Shown here: one piece after another, positions 10,244 through 22,041 of the stretch | Layout: each line of letters starts with the position of its first letter | How positions within the stretch are numbered: the stretch's first letter is position 1 | Source: Hymenoscyphus infarciens | Lineage: Eukaryota > Ascomycota > Leotiomycetes > Helotiales > Helotiaceae | Assembly (NCBI GenBank): GCA_001414345.1 | Contig: LLCB01000066.1 | Location: forward strand, 124,001 to 188,000 | Direction: 5' to 3' | Length of the DNA: 64,000 nucleotides | Position numbers and translations under genes: made by a program | The notes under the pieces: model-generated | What the model was told of the DNA's origin: nothing | What the model saw: the letters and a program-made list of their open reading frames with translations, nothing else | Databases searched by the model: none

Positions 10244-12310
10244 ATGAAAGCCCCATCAACATCAAAAACCAATGCGTACATATCCACCATTAGGTGGCGG
10301 GGACTTCTTCAAGTCTTGGAAGAAAGTGCAAAAGGTACTGCTACTATTCTACTCCTACTACTTCTAGCTCTCGAAGAGACCTAGCTAATATATGTGCGTG
10401 CTGTAGTTCCAGCCAAACTAGGATTCCGACTTCTGGCCGTCAAGGATAATATTGTCACTGACAATTTCCCTACAACATGCGCTTCCAAACTTCTCCAAGG
10501 CTATAAGAGCCCTTTCAATGCATTCGTGCTGGGGAGAAACGAACAGAACGGCATTGTCATGTATGGAAAAACGAATCTAGACGAGTTTGGAATGGGTTCG
10601 CACTCGCAAAATTCCGCTTCCGGACCCGTGGTATATAATAAATTCAAGGAGCGACTCTCTGCTGGTGGCAGCTCCGGGGGAAGTGCGCTGGCCATTGGCC
10701 TATTCGGAACACGCCCGCAGTTCCAGTCTGCTGGCGGATCGGGGCTGGCCTTGGGGACGGATACAGGAGGGTCTGTCAGACTACCGGCAGCATATACAGG
10801 AGTGATTGGCTTCAAACCATCTTATGGCATACTGTCACGGCATGGGGTGGTACCTTATGCCAACTCCCTTGATACTGTGGGAATTCTTGCGTCTACTGTC
10901 AAGGACATGGCTTTGTTTTTCAAGGAAGCTTTTGGAGTCGACGGCCAGGATCCTTCTACAGTACCAGATGAGTCGCGATACAGAGCGTACCAGGTGCGTA
11001 AGCGGGCCAGGTCGCGCAGCATGTGGTCGGTACTCCCACAAACACTGGCTACTCCTCGCTATGCTGCGCGATTGACGAAAGAAAGTGACATTGGGCAAGG
11101 CTTGCACTCCAACATGCGGATTGGCGTCCCAATCGAATACAACATCGATGAGTTAGCCCCCGAAGTAAGGGAAGCCTGGCACCACGCTTTGTCGTTGCTT
11201 GAAAGACACGGATGTTCAATTGTACCAATCTCCTTGCCCAACACAAAGCATGCACTTTCTGCATACTATGTCATTGCTCCAGCGGAAGCCTCCTCGAACC
11301 TTGCAAAGTACGACGGGGTGAGGTATGGAACACGCGAAAGCAGTAGCGACTCCGCAGGAGGCGTGCTCTATTCACAGACCAGAGATAGTTTTGGAGATGA
11401 GGTTAAGAGACGGATTCTTCTAGGTTCCTATACACTGAGCTCTGAGGCAATTGATAATTATTTCATCAAGGCCCAAAAGGTTCGCAGGCTAGTTCAAAGA
11501 GATTTCGACCGGGTCTTTGCCATTCCAAATCCATTGAGGGATCCTACCCAATATGACCTGTCTGATATGGACGAATCAATATTATTAAAAGACAAGTTGG
11601 GTCCTCCTCAGGTTGACTTCATCGTATGCCCGACAACCCCCACAACTTCACCAACACTTGATAGCGTGTCTAAGCAAACTCCCGTAGACTCTTACATGAA
11701 CGACATCTTCACGGTTCCTGCGAGTTTGGCTGGGTTGCCTGCAATTAGCGTTCCTATGGTGTCTGCATCCCCCCATAGCCGCCTCAAACCCATCGGCATT
11801 CAAATTATTGGGCAATATTCAGACGATAACCAAGTTCTTGCCATGGCTGATACACTGATTAGATTGAAGAAACTCAAAGAGCGTTTCCCTAATCTTCGTA
11901 CAAAGATGGTGCGCAGTGCTCTGTGGAAAGGGGGAATATGGAGGGGGAAGGGCGTAAGACTGCGTAAAGTCAAGTTTTTTAAGCCTGTTCGCCTTACTGC
12001 CCCTTTAAAACTGAGTAAATTCATTACAGCCCGAGGGAGACGGCCCCAAAGAAGAATCAAGCCTTACAGATCAGCGAAGTCAGCGAGGTTTCACAGAATC
12101 AGAATGGATGTCGAAAGACCAAGACACCCTCTTGCTATCCACAGAGCTCTAGCACGACTCCAGCTGCAAAAATTCCGATCTTTGAAAGGAGATCGACGTC
12201 TTATTCGCCACAGGCGTTATGATAAGCGTGCTGATCGTTCAGTCCCTTATGTTGCTGACACGCTGTCTCGATGGGAGGAAATACCATCGGATGATGAATC
12301 GAAGTCATGA
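10244..12310 (+). CDS. HER2: glutamyl-tRNA(Gln) amidotransferase subunit A, mitochondrial, with basic C-terminal extension
   Basis: Exons 10244-10334 and 10407-12310 (72-nt intron, CTAAT branch) encode 664 residues. Amidase-signature enzyme: it releases ammonia from glutamine and passes it on for amidation of Glu-tRNA(Gln) in mitochondria. Visible motifs: VKDN with catalytic Lys at 43; the SAGGSSGGSA loop with the cis-Ser at about 120; LGTDTGGSVRLPA with the nucleophilic Ser at about 153; and DEFGMGSHS. An upstream in-frame TGA 12 nt before the ATG fixes the start; the N-terminus is short and has no obvious targeting peptide. Two oddities are described in the findings: a nine-residue insertion between the two catalytic Ser motifs, and about 145 extra residues after the amidase domain, 31% Arg/Lys. 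The amidase call is firm; mitochondrial GatA/HER2 is the best subfamily. Confidence 0.85.
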
Positions 12311-12856
12311 GACTTGAATCGAAACTTGTGGGAAGGTCTTACCTTGCTGCATCGTGGAATTCGCGAGCTGGGTCGCTTGGAGAAACTAGAACAGCAGTGG
12401 CAATTGTAACGAGACTTTCCATGTATAATAGCGAGATCAGTCATTGCTGGTACGACTAGTTCACGGGACCTCTTTATTCTGTACATATACTCATGAATAT
12501 TTGAAGAGATTGGCAGTTAGGTTGTGGAGAAAAATGTTGGAAGATAGGAGCTGTGTACATACTCACATTGTACAATATACGAAATACACCTTGCTCCAAT
12601 TCCCCTTTGAGGATGTTTACGAAGGTGGATTTTGAGGACCTGGAGCTGGAATTTTGTCCGGCTCATTGCTGTATGAAGACTGGCTGATCACGGATCGATT
12701 ATAGAAAATTATAAAAGAAATCTTTGAATAATGTTCTTGCTTGACAGAGGTATGTGGATTTTCAGGTCATAGCCAAGAAATAAAAGCTCATTTGATATTT
12801 ACAGGGTATAAAAATCTTTACAGCGCATCTCATCCATGAACACTCCTCTCACTTAC

Positions 12857-14107
12857 TCATGTATCACCAAATACCAAAACTCCCTTCCCACTTCTAAACC
12901 CCTCCAAAGTTCCACTTATAGCCTGCTTCAGTTTGTCACCCTCGGTATTCCAATCCCACCTCATCTCCTTGATGGGAATATCTTTGAACTTCCCTTCCCT
13001 CGTTAAATCCAAAATACTATCCACAATCTTCTTTTTCTCCTCTGCCTTCCCTTGCGCGTACCTACTCAACCAGAATCCCGAGAATTTCATATCTTTGAAG
13101 ATCAACAGGGAAGCTGGGAGGGAGAGTGGCTGTTTCGACATGGCCCCATACGTGACCAGATGTCCCTCCGCCGAAAGAGTTTTCGTAAGTGCTAATGCGG
13201 GATTTCCTCCTACGCAATTCAAGCCCAATTTCAAATTCTTTCCCTCAGTCCATTCCTTGATCTGAGATATTCCTTCCCGAGATTGTAATTCCTCCTCCGT
13301 CAAAACCTTCGTCGCACCCAAATCTAGCAATTCCTTCTTCAACCCTTCAGTCTGCTCCTTCGTCGGTCTGGATCGAATGATACTAATAGACTTATACCCC
13401 CACTCCCTCCCTAGTTGTATAGCCGCTCTCCCCACCCCTGAATTCGCCCCATTCTGAATAAACCAATCCCTCCCCGCCTCCAGCTTTGCAAAATCCTTCA
13501 ACATCCACCAAGCAGTGCAAGGATTTATGCTCACAGTTCCTACCTGTATCTCACTCAGCCCTTCTTTATTGTCAATTTTTAGGACGTCGTCTTCGCTGGC
13601 TAAAGCGTGGGTGCGCCATGTTCCGAAACCGGTGTTCTTTGCAATTACCCAGTCGCCCTTTTTCAAAGTTTTGATTTGTGGGCCGACTTGTACGACTTCG
13701 AAACAGCCTTCGTTGCCACCGACTGCGGCGGGGGGATGGGCGCCGAGGAAGGTGGTGAAGGGCGGGCGAGAGGGGTAGACGCCTTGGATTTGGTTTATGT
13801 CTGCGGGGTTGATGGGGGCTGCGAGGGTGCGGAGGAGGACGGAGTTTGGGCCTTTTGGGGAGAGGGAGGGCGAGATGGAGTGGTTGTGTATACTGTGCTC
13901 TAATTAGTTTGGGCCACCAGGATTGGAATGGGGGCCATACCTGAGAACATCAGAGGGATCCCCGTATTGGGAGTAGATGAGGGCTTTTGCTTGGGTGTAG
14001 CCATAGGGTCCGGACTTCCATCTTTTTGTAATTGTGGGAAGGTAGTGGAGTTTCAATGTTCGGGGTAGAGCTTGGGGAGCTGCTCGTAGAACTCGAGGTA
14101 AAGACAT
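12857..14107 (-). CDS. etr1: mitochondrial trans-2-enoyl-CoA/ACP reductase
   Basis: Two exons, 14107-13941 and 13892-12857, encode 400 residues. The enzyme belongs to the zinc-free MDR superfamily and performs the last, NADPH-dependent step of mitochondrial type II fatty acid synthesis. Residues 1-32 are Arg-rich without acidic residues, as in a mitochondrial presequence (MSLPRVLRAAPQALPRTLKL). Further motifs are KALIYSQYGDP; PINPADINQIQGVYPSRPPF, typical of ETR with its active-site Tyr; and the nucleotide-binding NSGVGRAAIQLGREWG with the following SIIRSRP. The C-terminus is normal. It is convergent with HER2 (546-bp gap) and divergent from another MDR gene (about 940 bp). Confidence 0.9.
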
Positions 14108-15043
14108 TTTTGTGTTCTGATGTTGAGGTTGGTTGTGATGTTTTGGGGAGCTCTTACTGTGGATGACGTTTGAAGCTTAAGACAAACAGGGGTGATTGTG
14201 GCGTAACTTAAATGTGGCTTGACTTTGGTGGGTTTATGATAAATAAAGGAACAACTTTTAAAACCGATTGCTAAATTAAGATGTTCAGATTTACATCAAA
14301 CGATCTCATCCCAAGATACTTCGCAATCTATCCATTCTCCCGACCTCGGCTAAGGTTTTTCCGTCACCCCAAAAATCCGTACACATTTGATAGCACTATT
14401 AACTCTTTAATGTTTCACTTTTACTTGAAACCCATTACATACTAACAAAATGTCTCCTAGTAAAGTGTCTTGAAATTTGGTAACTAAGAGTTCGGGTCTC
14501 AAGCTCCCCCCTCTTTCTACTGAGAATCATGCGAGATAATATTGGTAGGACTAGAAGCTCATCTTCTTCATTCTTTAAATCCTCGAGTGACTAACCTGAT
14601 CGACAGAGAATATTCGAAGTGTCAACATGTAAGAGGATTGAGGAGCAATAACCCCAGCTCTTCTGACGATCAGTTACTAGCGGCCACTTAGATATTGCAA
14701 CATCAACGACGGACGCCCTTCACAAGTCATTTCTCGGCAACCACTTATTATTATAAATCATATCTACGTAACCGAGTAATTGTATGGACACTATCGAATA
14801 CAATGTCATTGACCCTTATTTCTCAGTACACAGAATCAAGTGAACCAAAAATGACGCGATTTGATTCGAATTTATCCCCGATTCTTACAAACCCACTAGA
14901 TTCGCCGCTTATTCTCACATATCTCAAGAATATAAAAGTCTCCCTAAATGCCAAATCATAATCTGGAAAGAAAACCTCTTCAGAAACCTTTTCCCCAAAC
15001 ATCTCAATAAGACAATTTCATCATACCCTCTCACAACCCAAAA
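14108..15043. promoter_or_regulatory. shared intergenic region of two divergent MDR genes
   Basis: No gene is visible in these 936 bases. They separate etr1 (minus) from the MDR oxidoreductase gene (plus) and must hold both promoters. There is no conspicuous TATA or repeat. Confidence 0.4.
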
Positions 15044-16341
15044 ATGCAACGAACCTACCGTCGCGACGCCTCAAAGCCCAACACCTTAACATTGACATCC
15101 TCCCCCATTCCCAAAAAGGAAGAGCTCAAACCTCATGAGGTACTAATTCGCGTCCACGCCATCTCCCTCAATTATCGAGATGTAAACATCCTCAATGGAA
15201 CCAACCCCTGGCCAACCCTCTCAAATGGAATTCCTGTAAGTAACTCTCTTCAGCCATTCTACTCCCCCCTTCATGTCTTTTCCCTTCCCTTCTCCTCCTC
15301 AAAAAACATCACCCCTAAAACCACCCCAGTGTTCAGACGCGGTCGGCACCATCATCTCCCACCACCCCTCGGTGACCTCTTTCAAAATCGGCGACAGAGT
15401 ATCCCCAATCCTCGATCTCAAAAATCTAACCGGTGCTGAACAAGAAAGAGAATGGTTAGGCGGGGAAGTAAACGGCGTCCTCTCCACCCACGTAATCTTC
15501 CACGAAGAGAAACTCGTTAAGCTCCCTGAGCATTTGAGCTGGGCAGAGGGCACTTGTTTACCCAATGCGGGAGTGACAGGGTGGAGTGCTCTTGGTGGGT
15601 TGGGGTTGGGGTTGGGCGAGGGAGGTCGTAGTGGTGGTAAACAGGAAACGGTTTTGATTCAAGGTTTGTGGTTTTTCCTCTTCGTTTGCTGTTTTTGTGA
15701 GAGGCGGGGAGTTGGAGATTTGGAATCAGTTGGGCTTGCTGATTCGAAACAGGAACGGGAGGCGTCTCCCTTTTATCTCTAAAACTTGCCCTCGCCGCTG
15801 GACATAAAATCATAATAACCTCCAGCTCCGACACCAAACTCCAGAAGGTCCTCCAAATTGCGGGTCCACACTCAAGCTCTGTTTCAACAATCAACTACAA
15901 CACAACCCCAAATTGGTCCGAAGAAGTCCTGCGTCTAAACAAGGGAGTCGGAGTAGACCTCGTGATCGAAAACGGCGGTACCTCTTCCCTTCTACAAAGT
16001 ATTAGGGCCACGAAGAAAGGAGGGGTTGTCAGTCAGGTTGGGTATCTAGGTAAACAGGATTCGAGCGATTTGGAGGGACTGTTGGAGTTGTTGATTGATA
16101 GGACCGATACTCTTCGGTATGTATCCCTGGCAAGATGGAAATGAGGTCGCTAACGAAGAATAGAGGGATCAATGTTGGTTCGAGACTGGATTTTGAGGCT
16201 ATGAATCGTTTTATTAGTGAGAAGAAGATTTCTTTTGAGGGGGTTATTGATAGGAGGTTTAAGTTTGGGGAAGCTGAGGAAGCTTTCGGATATCTGAAAG
16301 CGCAGAAGCATGTTGGGAAAGTGCTCATCGAAGTTGATTAA
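15044..16341 (+). CDS. MDR-superfamily NAD(P)-dependent oxidoreductase (quinone oxidoreductase/ADH-like)
   Basis: Four exons, 15044-15235, 15330-15663, 15753-16116 and 16164-16341, encode 355 residues with consistent phases. The N-terminal GroES-like fold reads EVLIRVHAISLNYRDVNIL, then an IPCSDAVGTI turn across the first junction. The Rossmann loop IQGTGGVSLLSLKLALAAGH is restored across the second junction, followed by ITSSSDTKL. The C-terminus carries the family phrase EAEEAFGYLKAQKHVGKVLIEV. The structural and catalytic Cys/His set of zinc alcohol dehydrogenases is not visible, so a zinc-independent enzyme is likely. Substrate unknown. It stands head to head with etr1, another MDR enzyme, but belongs to a different subfamily. 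Confidence 0.85.
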
Positions 16342-17221
16342 GGTATGTTCACATTTGTTTCTTCTGGTTCTTCTAGACTCGAGGCTAAAAAGGGTTCGAG
16401 TGGTAGAATTAGCATTGCGTCCACCCATTTTTACTAAGTCGGAGGTGAATTGCCTATGTGGCTCGCGAGCAAGAAATGGGGTTGAAAACGAGTACAGGTC
16501 AAATACTTGGAAATCTTTCACATACCTTAGCACCCAGTCAACCATCTATATGCTTGCAATAAATAGCACAAATCAAGAAGAACCATTCGCATTTGACATT
16601 TGCTAATTACTAACTCGCCTGTCATGCAACCCTATTTTCAGAGAGAAGTCCAAGTACAAGACCAGGACGACAAATTAGGTCCTGGACGACTCGAATCCCC
16701 GTATCATGCTTCCAGATACCAAACTCACAAACGAAATAATCTTTGATGATCCCAAGAATATTATTCCACGATCCAACGAACAAAAGAGTTCAAAGCCAAG
16801 CCAAGTCAGCCAGAAATTACGAATGCTGCCTGCCATTTTTTGGAAGAAGAAAAAGAGGAATTTGGCGTTTCCAGGTCCTAGGATGAAGAAGAAAAGTCCA
16901 CCCTCAAGAATCAACGTGCAGGAAGAAAAAAACAAATTCCTATGTAAAGCGCCCGAACCATAAAATCAGAAAGAAGGAAAAGAGCAGTTGTGCTTGCTCA
17001 GTTCGAGCAGGGTATCTCGTATCAACAGACTTTCTCCCCTTCTCTCTCTCGCGCTCCCGATCTTGCTCTCCCGCGGTCAATGTCAATATGTAAAAGGTGA
17101 CCGCATAATCCAAACTTCGTGAATAATGCCAGCATCGATGGACCATAGTCGTATCAACCATCCAGCCATAATCGCGTAGCATCCCTCCCCCGCCCATTAT
17201 CTCCCGAGTCATCCCCCCCCC
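16342..17221. other. intergenic, nothing recognised
   Basis: This stretch lies between the convergent MDR gene and the Ser/Pro-rich gene. There is a short CT/GA-rich run near 17,030-17,080 and a C-tract near 17,212-17,222. No gene can be supported. Confidence 0.4.
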
Positions 17222-17866
17222 CTATCTGATATTCTTGAACATATCCTCGGCGCCCAAGCTCCCCTCATCATCTTCGGGTATTTGCGATTTCAATTGGTTC
17301 AATTCGGGAAGTCTTGGTGGTGGTGGCCCTTTCGAAATTGGCTTCCTCTCCATCGTTTGTTGTTGCTGCTGCTGTTGCTGCTGTGGAACCTGAGCCTGTA
17401 TGGGGGCATTGGAAAACCTCTTGAACCAACTACTGCTCCTTTTTGGCTTCAGACCTGCTCGATCCGTCGTCATGACACTCATGGCGCTATCCGGTCTCTG
17501 GTGTAAATCCTCGAGCGATCCATTCTGTCCATCTACGTAACTCTGGTTCAGCGATTTTCTCGATAGGAATCTGCGGATGCTGCCGGGTCTTTTCTGGGAG
17601 ACAGGACTTAGAGGAGGGGCATCCGTACCGCTCGTTCGACCGCGTTCATTCGATACGCCATTTGCCCCCGGGGCTGGTGGTGGGAGCATTGATCCACTCG
17701 ATGCGGGGACGCTCGTGTTCGCCGTCAATTGGGGTTTTGCGAAGGTCGGTGGCGGCTGCTCCTCGATGGGGGAGTCGGGAGGGGGAGGAATGTTGGTGCC
17801 ATCTGTGAGGGAGAAATTGATGGGTGTGAACTGCGGGAGCTCGAAACGGCCGTTGGTAGTCGGCAT
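17222..17866 (-). CDS. conserved-looking hypothetical Pro/Ser-rich protein (214 aa)
   Basis: The chosen start at 17866 gives 214 residues beginning MPTTNGRFELPQFTPINFSL. The frame is open further upstream to 18169, but that part looks like 5' leader in composition. It is Pro-rich (IPPPPDSPIEEQPPPTF), then has a basic patch RPGSIRRFLSRKSLNQSYVD, a second basic patch PKRSSSWFKRFS, a run of nine Gln and a short acidic end SQIPEDDEGSLGAEDMF. It seems largely disordered, with Ser in basic contexts that suit kinase or 14-3-3 sites. The short motifs at both ends look constrained, which argues for a real gene. Function unknown. Confidence 0.65.
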   Translation of the reverse strand: MPTTNGRFELPQFTPINFSLTDGTNIPPPPDSPIEEQPPPTFAKPQLTANTSVPASSGSMLPPPAPGANGVSNERGRTSGTDAPPLSPVSQKRPGSIRRFLSRKSLNQSYVDGQNGSLEDLHQRPDSAMSVMTTDRAGLKPKRSSSWFKRFSNAPIQAQVPQQQQQQQQQTMERKPISKGPPPPRLPELNQLKSQIPEDDEGSLGAEDMFKNIR

Positions 17867-19020
17867 CTCGAGATCTGAGGTGTGTCCTGGGCTGGACTGG
17901 CTGTGGATGGGATTGGAGTACACGTAAAATGGTGAGGCGCTCAGGGCTTCTCGTGGTTGATCCCGAGGCGGTAGCGGCTGGACTTCCTTCTGGAAAAAGG
18001 GAGAAAAAAGGAAGTCGAGGTTGCACGCGTGTGGAAGCGGAAGCTCTGCGCAGGAGAAGCGCCGCGTAGTTGTTCTAGAAGAAGCAACAAGGACAAGGAG
18101 AATAACAACAATCTCGGCCTGGATTTCCCCGGAGATTGACCTGACGAGTGAGGCCGCAATACCGACCACTGACCACTGGCCACTGACACCACTCTTGTTT
18201 AGACTACGAGTAAGTGCTAGTAAAAAAACAAGGGTGGTGAATGGAATTGCCTATTCGGGGTGGCTCCCATTTCGCGAAAAGAAGTGCCGTCAGCAAATCC
18301 TACAGGAATTGCGGAATGATAAGTTTCAATAAGGCCAATATCTTATGATAAATGATTTAAGCTTATATATCACCAATGTCAAGGGCCATCAAGCGGAAAT
18401 GCTGGTCGACGATCCAAACATGTTTGGTGTTTCGTCCTCGGACCTCTAGCTGTGGCAATCTCTCCTGTCCAATCAGAGTCTTATCAATCGATATGCAATT
18501 ATATTGTATAAAACTTAGTGGCAGACCGAGTCCATATTCTTCGAGTCTCCGACCTTGAAGGCTTCAAGTGTTGGTCGTGAGACAGAGTTCCGCCTTTAGT
18601 CTGTACTACTCAATAGCGGGTCCCTGAGTTTGTTGGGATTTAAGCTAAAACGAAAAATGGGTTCATTCACATGACCCTCCTCGTGCAAGTTCACGATCCT
18701 CGAATTTTCAGGCATATATAGGAGTATTAGAAGGTGGTGAATAGATGCTATTCAAAGCGTTTTGATGTCTAGGTGAGTTGATCTAGTTAGTGCTATCACT
18801 GTTGTGACATGAAAGCCAAGATCTCTGGACTACACGTACACGAGCCAATCGCAGCGGCATGAGTCACTTCAACTTCTAAATGCCTTCATGTATTTCTATT
18901 CATTGTCAACAAAAACCAAAAGCTTTCTCTTCAAATTGTCTGCTCCACAGACACTGCTTTTGACCAACAATAAGGCAATACTTTGAACCAAAACACTATC
19001 ATCAACAGTTTCTCTTCATA
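17867..19020. other. divergent intergenic region
   Basis: This region separates the Pro/Ser-rich gene (minus) from the methyltransferase gene (plus). It contains a CT-rich stretch near 18,160-18,200 and no convincing gene. Confidence 0.4.
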
Positions 19021-19933
19021 ATGGCGTTCTCCTCTCGTCCAATCCAATCAGTCTCAACCATAGACCTCTACAACCGCTGGGCAAAAGTAAGTCTTTCCAT
19101 AAGTTTCAAATTTAGAAATTCGATTCCAAATTATCAACTCCCCACTGACATACTTCAAGGTCTACGACACAGACGGCAACATCCTCCAAGCAATCGACGA
19201 CCACGAGCTCCCGTCCCTCCTCACTCAAGCCTTCACAGCCCTCTCACCAAACTCATCCATCACAATCACAGAACTAGGCTGCGGAACAGGCCGCAACACC
19301 CTGAAACTCCTCCCCCCCTCTACTCCCCTCAAAATCGCAAAAATAAACGCCCTAGACCTCTCCCCCTCAATGCTAGCCATAGCCGCGCACCGTACCACCA
19401 CCCCTCTCTTCACCCTCCCCCAATCTGCACAACCAGTTCTAAATTTTCAAGAATTCAACGCCTTTTCTCCGCCTCCAACCCTAGCCCAAGATCTGAATGG
19501 ACAAGCAGATCTCGTTCTTTCAACTCTCGTCTTAGAACATCTTCCTCTTCCCCTTTTCTTCCAGACTTGTAGGGGTTTCTTGAGACCGGGAGGGGTTTTG
19601 GTCATGAGTAATATGCATGCTGAGATGGGGGGACGGAGTCAAGCTGGTTTCTTGGATACGCAGGATGGGATGAAGGTGCAAGGGGAGAGTTTTAATTATG
19701 AGGTTGAGGAGGTGATCGAGGTTGGGAAAGAGGAGGGGTTTGGGATTTTGGGGGTGATGAAGGAGAGGGGTGTTGAGGGGGGGGATTTAGGGGGCGTAGT
19801 CGGGGAGAGGGGAGAGAAGTGGGTTGGTTGTAAGGTTTGGTTTGGGGGTGTTTTTAAACTGAGGGAAGGGGAGGCTGGGGGTGGGGAGAAGTTGAGGGTT
19901 GGGATGAATGACTTCCAAATGGGGTTGGGGTGA
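19021..19933 (+). CDS. SAM-dependent class I methyltransferase
   Basis: Two exons, 19021-19086 and 19160-19933, encode 279 residues; the intron has a GTAAGT donor and a CAAG acceptor. The junction restores LYNRWAKVYDTDGNILQAIDD, the usual lead-in of UbiE/type-11/12 methyltransferases. Motif I is ITELGCGTGRNTLKLL (about residue 60), the acidic end of strand 2 is INALDLSPSML, then ADLVLSTLVLEHLPLPLF and GFLRPGGVLVMSNMHAEMGG. A Gly/Glu-rich low-complexity stretch near the C-terminus is atypical. Substrate unknown; small-molecule methylation is likely. The next gene downstream is a convergent SDR. Confidence 0.85.
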
Positions 19934-20503
19934 ACTTCAAGACGCTCGCTTGAGATGCAAGAACTGGACATAAACCAAACGAACGGGAAGACTTGCTGTT
20001 GCCATACTCCTAATTCAATATCAAATAGTATTGCAGTGACATAATCTCCAAAGGCTTACACAGACAATTATTTGAAATAAATCAAAAGATATCGCCATTG
20101 CGACGCATGTAGTGCTTCATACGACATAGAAGCTCCGAGTATACCGAAATGAGTTTCACAAAGGTAAGAAGCACTAGGTTTGGCATTCTTCGTTCTTCAA
20201 AGCATACCGGCTTCATTTATCTGGCCTTACGTGAAAATTCGAAAAGTGCGACAGCAAGTTTGTGATATGAAAAGTAGATTTATGGAGACCTAGGATATCA
20301 AAGTTTCGAGGATCAAAAAGTAATCAAGTCCCCATACACCAGCGAAATACAGAGAAAACAACCCTCTCGTCCCCTCAAAAAAGCGGAAAAATCTAATCGT
20401 ATGCACATGATCCTCCCAGCTCAACCCCTTTCACTCATCTATCATTACTTCCTCCACCAAGCACCCATGACACATCCCCTTTAATATCGCAAGAACCCAT
20501 CCC
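19934..20503. other. intergenic, nothing recognised
   Basis: This is the convergent 3' region between the methyltransferase and SDR genes. Confidence 0.4.
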
Positions 20504-21460
20504 CTAAACCTTAAGATTCAAATACTCCTCTCCCTGGGCACAAGTAGTCTTAACAGTCCAAGCCCAAAGCTCATCTTGCTTCTCAACCTCATAACTAGCA
20601 GTAGAACTCTTAATCTCCTTCTTCCCCTCAAAATACGCCCCCGTCTTGCCCTCCGTCTCCCGACTCGTCGCAACCCAAGCAAGATTCGCACCACTCTCCG
20701 CTGGCGATTTCACATTCTCATTCTTGATCAAAAACCGCACAACACCAAGGATATGAGGCAAAACTCTGAACCAGAGGAATTTCAAAACAAAAGGATATTC
20801 ACGAGCTAATCCGGTACCGGGCATGAGACCTGGGTCGAAAGCATTGATGGTGATTTGAGAGTTTTTCTCCTTGAGATGCCGGGCTACGCCGTAGGCCCAG
20901 ATGACGTTACAGAGTTTGCTTGTTGCGTAACGTTGTCTTCCTTCGTTTTTTTCGGCCTCGGCATTGGGGTGGGCGAGTTCTTCGGCGGTGGTGTATTTTG
21001 CATCTGGGACACCGGTTTTTTGGGCGGGGTCGTGGGTTCCGGAGGAGGTGATTACAACTCGGGATTTGGGAGAGAGAAATGGTGTTAGGAGGTGGAAAAG
21101 TAATGCGTGGCCTAGGTGGTTGACAGCGAATGTTGCTTCGTAGCCTTCTTCGTTTGTTCGCATTTCGGCGGGGAATTGGAGACCTGCATTGAGAAGGAGG
21201 ATGGCGATTGGAGGGTATCCCAGGCTGGCCCAATTTTTGGCGTAGGCGCGAATATTAGATGTTGATGATAGATCTAGTGGGAGAAAGGAAACGTTGTTTT
21301 GGCCGAGTGTTTTGTTGATTTTATCGGCTGCGTGCTCTTTGTCGCTTCTTGAGGAGATGATTATGCGATAATCGGGGTACTGCCGAGCGATGTTGAGTGC
21401 AGCATTGTAGCCTAGTGAAATAGTACCACCGGTAACGAGGACCGTCTGTTTGTAGGACAT
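20504..21460 (-). CDS. short-chain dehydrogenase/reductase
   Basis: A single exon encodes 318 residues. SDR hallmarks are in place: the cofactor loop TGGTISLG (10-17), LLLNAG (88-93), the active-site Ser in ITSSGTH (about 140), and YATSK with Tyr178 and Lys182. An Arg after the second strand (SSRSD) suggests NADP(H). The middle resembles WW-domain-oxidoreductase/retinol-dehydrogenase-like fungal SDRs (FAVNHLGHALLFHLL). The substrate cannot be told from sequence. It is the last of a run of oxidoreductase and methyltransferase genes before the OrsD/transcription-factor gene. Confidence 0.9.
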   Translation of the reverse strand: MSYKQTVLVTGGTISLGYNAALNIARQYPDYRIIISSRSDKEHAADKINKTLGQNNVSFLPLDLSSTSNIRAYAKNWASLGYPPIAILLLNAGLQFPAEMRTNEEGYEATFAVNHLGHALLFHLLTPFLSPKSRVVITSSGTHDPAQKTGVPDAKYTTAEELAHPNAEAEKNEGRQRYATSKLCNVIWAYGVARHLKEKNSQITINAFDPGLMPGTGLAREYPFVLKFLWFRVLPHILGVVRFLIKNENVKSPAESGANLAWVATSRETEGKTGAYFEGKKEIKSSTASYEVEKQDELWAWTVKTTCAQGEEYLNLKV

Positions 21461-22041
21461 TGTGAAGGTATTTTTTGGTGTATTGGAGTTGTATATGATT
21501 GAACAAAAAGTAACAGGAAGGTGTTATTAAATAGTCCGGCTGTTGCACAATTGATCAGCTTGGATTTGTAAGATGGTTAGAACATCAGAGGGGAGTGAAT
21601 GGTTTATATAAAATAAAAGGCTGTCGTTCTCCAAGCACTAGCTGTTGCTGGCTGTGTATCGACTTCTGATTGGTCCAAGTGGTGTGACAAATGGAGATAA
21701 TGTTATAATCTCCGTGTGGGTTCCGAGATACTTGGAAAGCATCATGAATAATGCCTGAATCTTTGCATAACATCACTCAATAGTATTGTATCTTGGCAAA
21801 GACCAGCAGGTGTGGTCAATTGAACAGCACCGATCGTTTTGTCAATCCCACCCCTGCTTACCGTATGAGACCGAAATCCGCTTTGTGCTACGCCTCCAAA
21901 AACGCCGGTGGATAATGAACGGGACCGTTTAACCAATAGGATCATCACATCTTACCTCCGTAAAACAACAAAACTTTGGAATGAGTATATAAACCGCTTT
22001 TAGTTCCACAATTAGCTCCAAAGTCCGTGAATGCTTTTGGA
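21461..22041. other. intergenic, nothing recognised
   Basis: This is the upstream region of the SDR gene and the 3' region of the OrsD/transcription-factor gene. Only short frames occur. Confidence 0.4.

Noticed and set aside
9892..10293. 133-codon plus-strand ORF upstream of HER2
   Set aside because: Out of frame with HER2; the correct first exon (10244-10334) lies in another frame and gives a natural protein.
12311..12856. Small ORFs between HER2 and etr1
   Set aside because: They lie in the convergent 3' regions of two well-defined genes and show no coding pattern.
17867..18169. N-terminal extension of the Pro/Ser-rich protein
   Set aside because: The frame is open, but the extension has leader-like composition; the start at 17866 begins the protein-like part.
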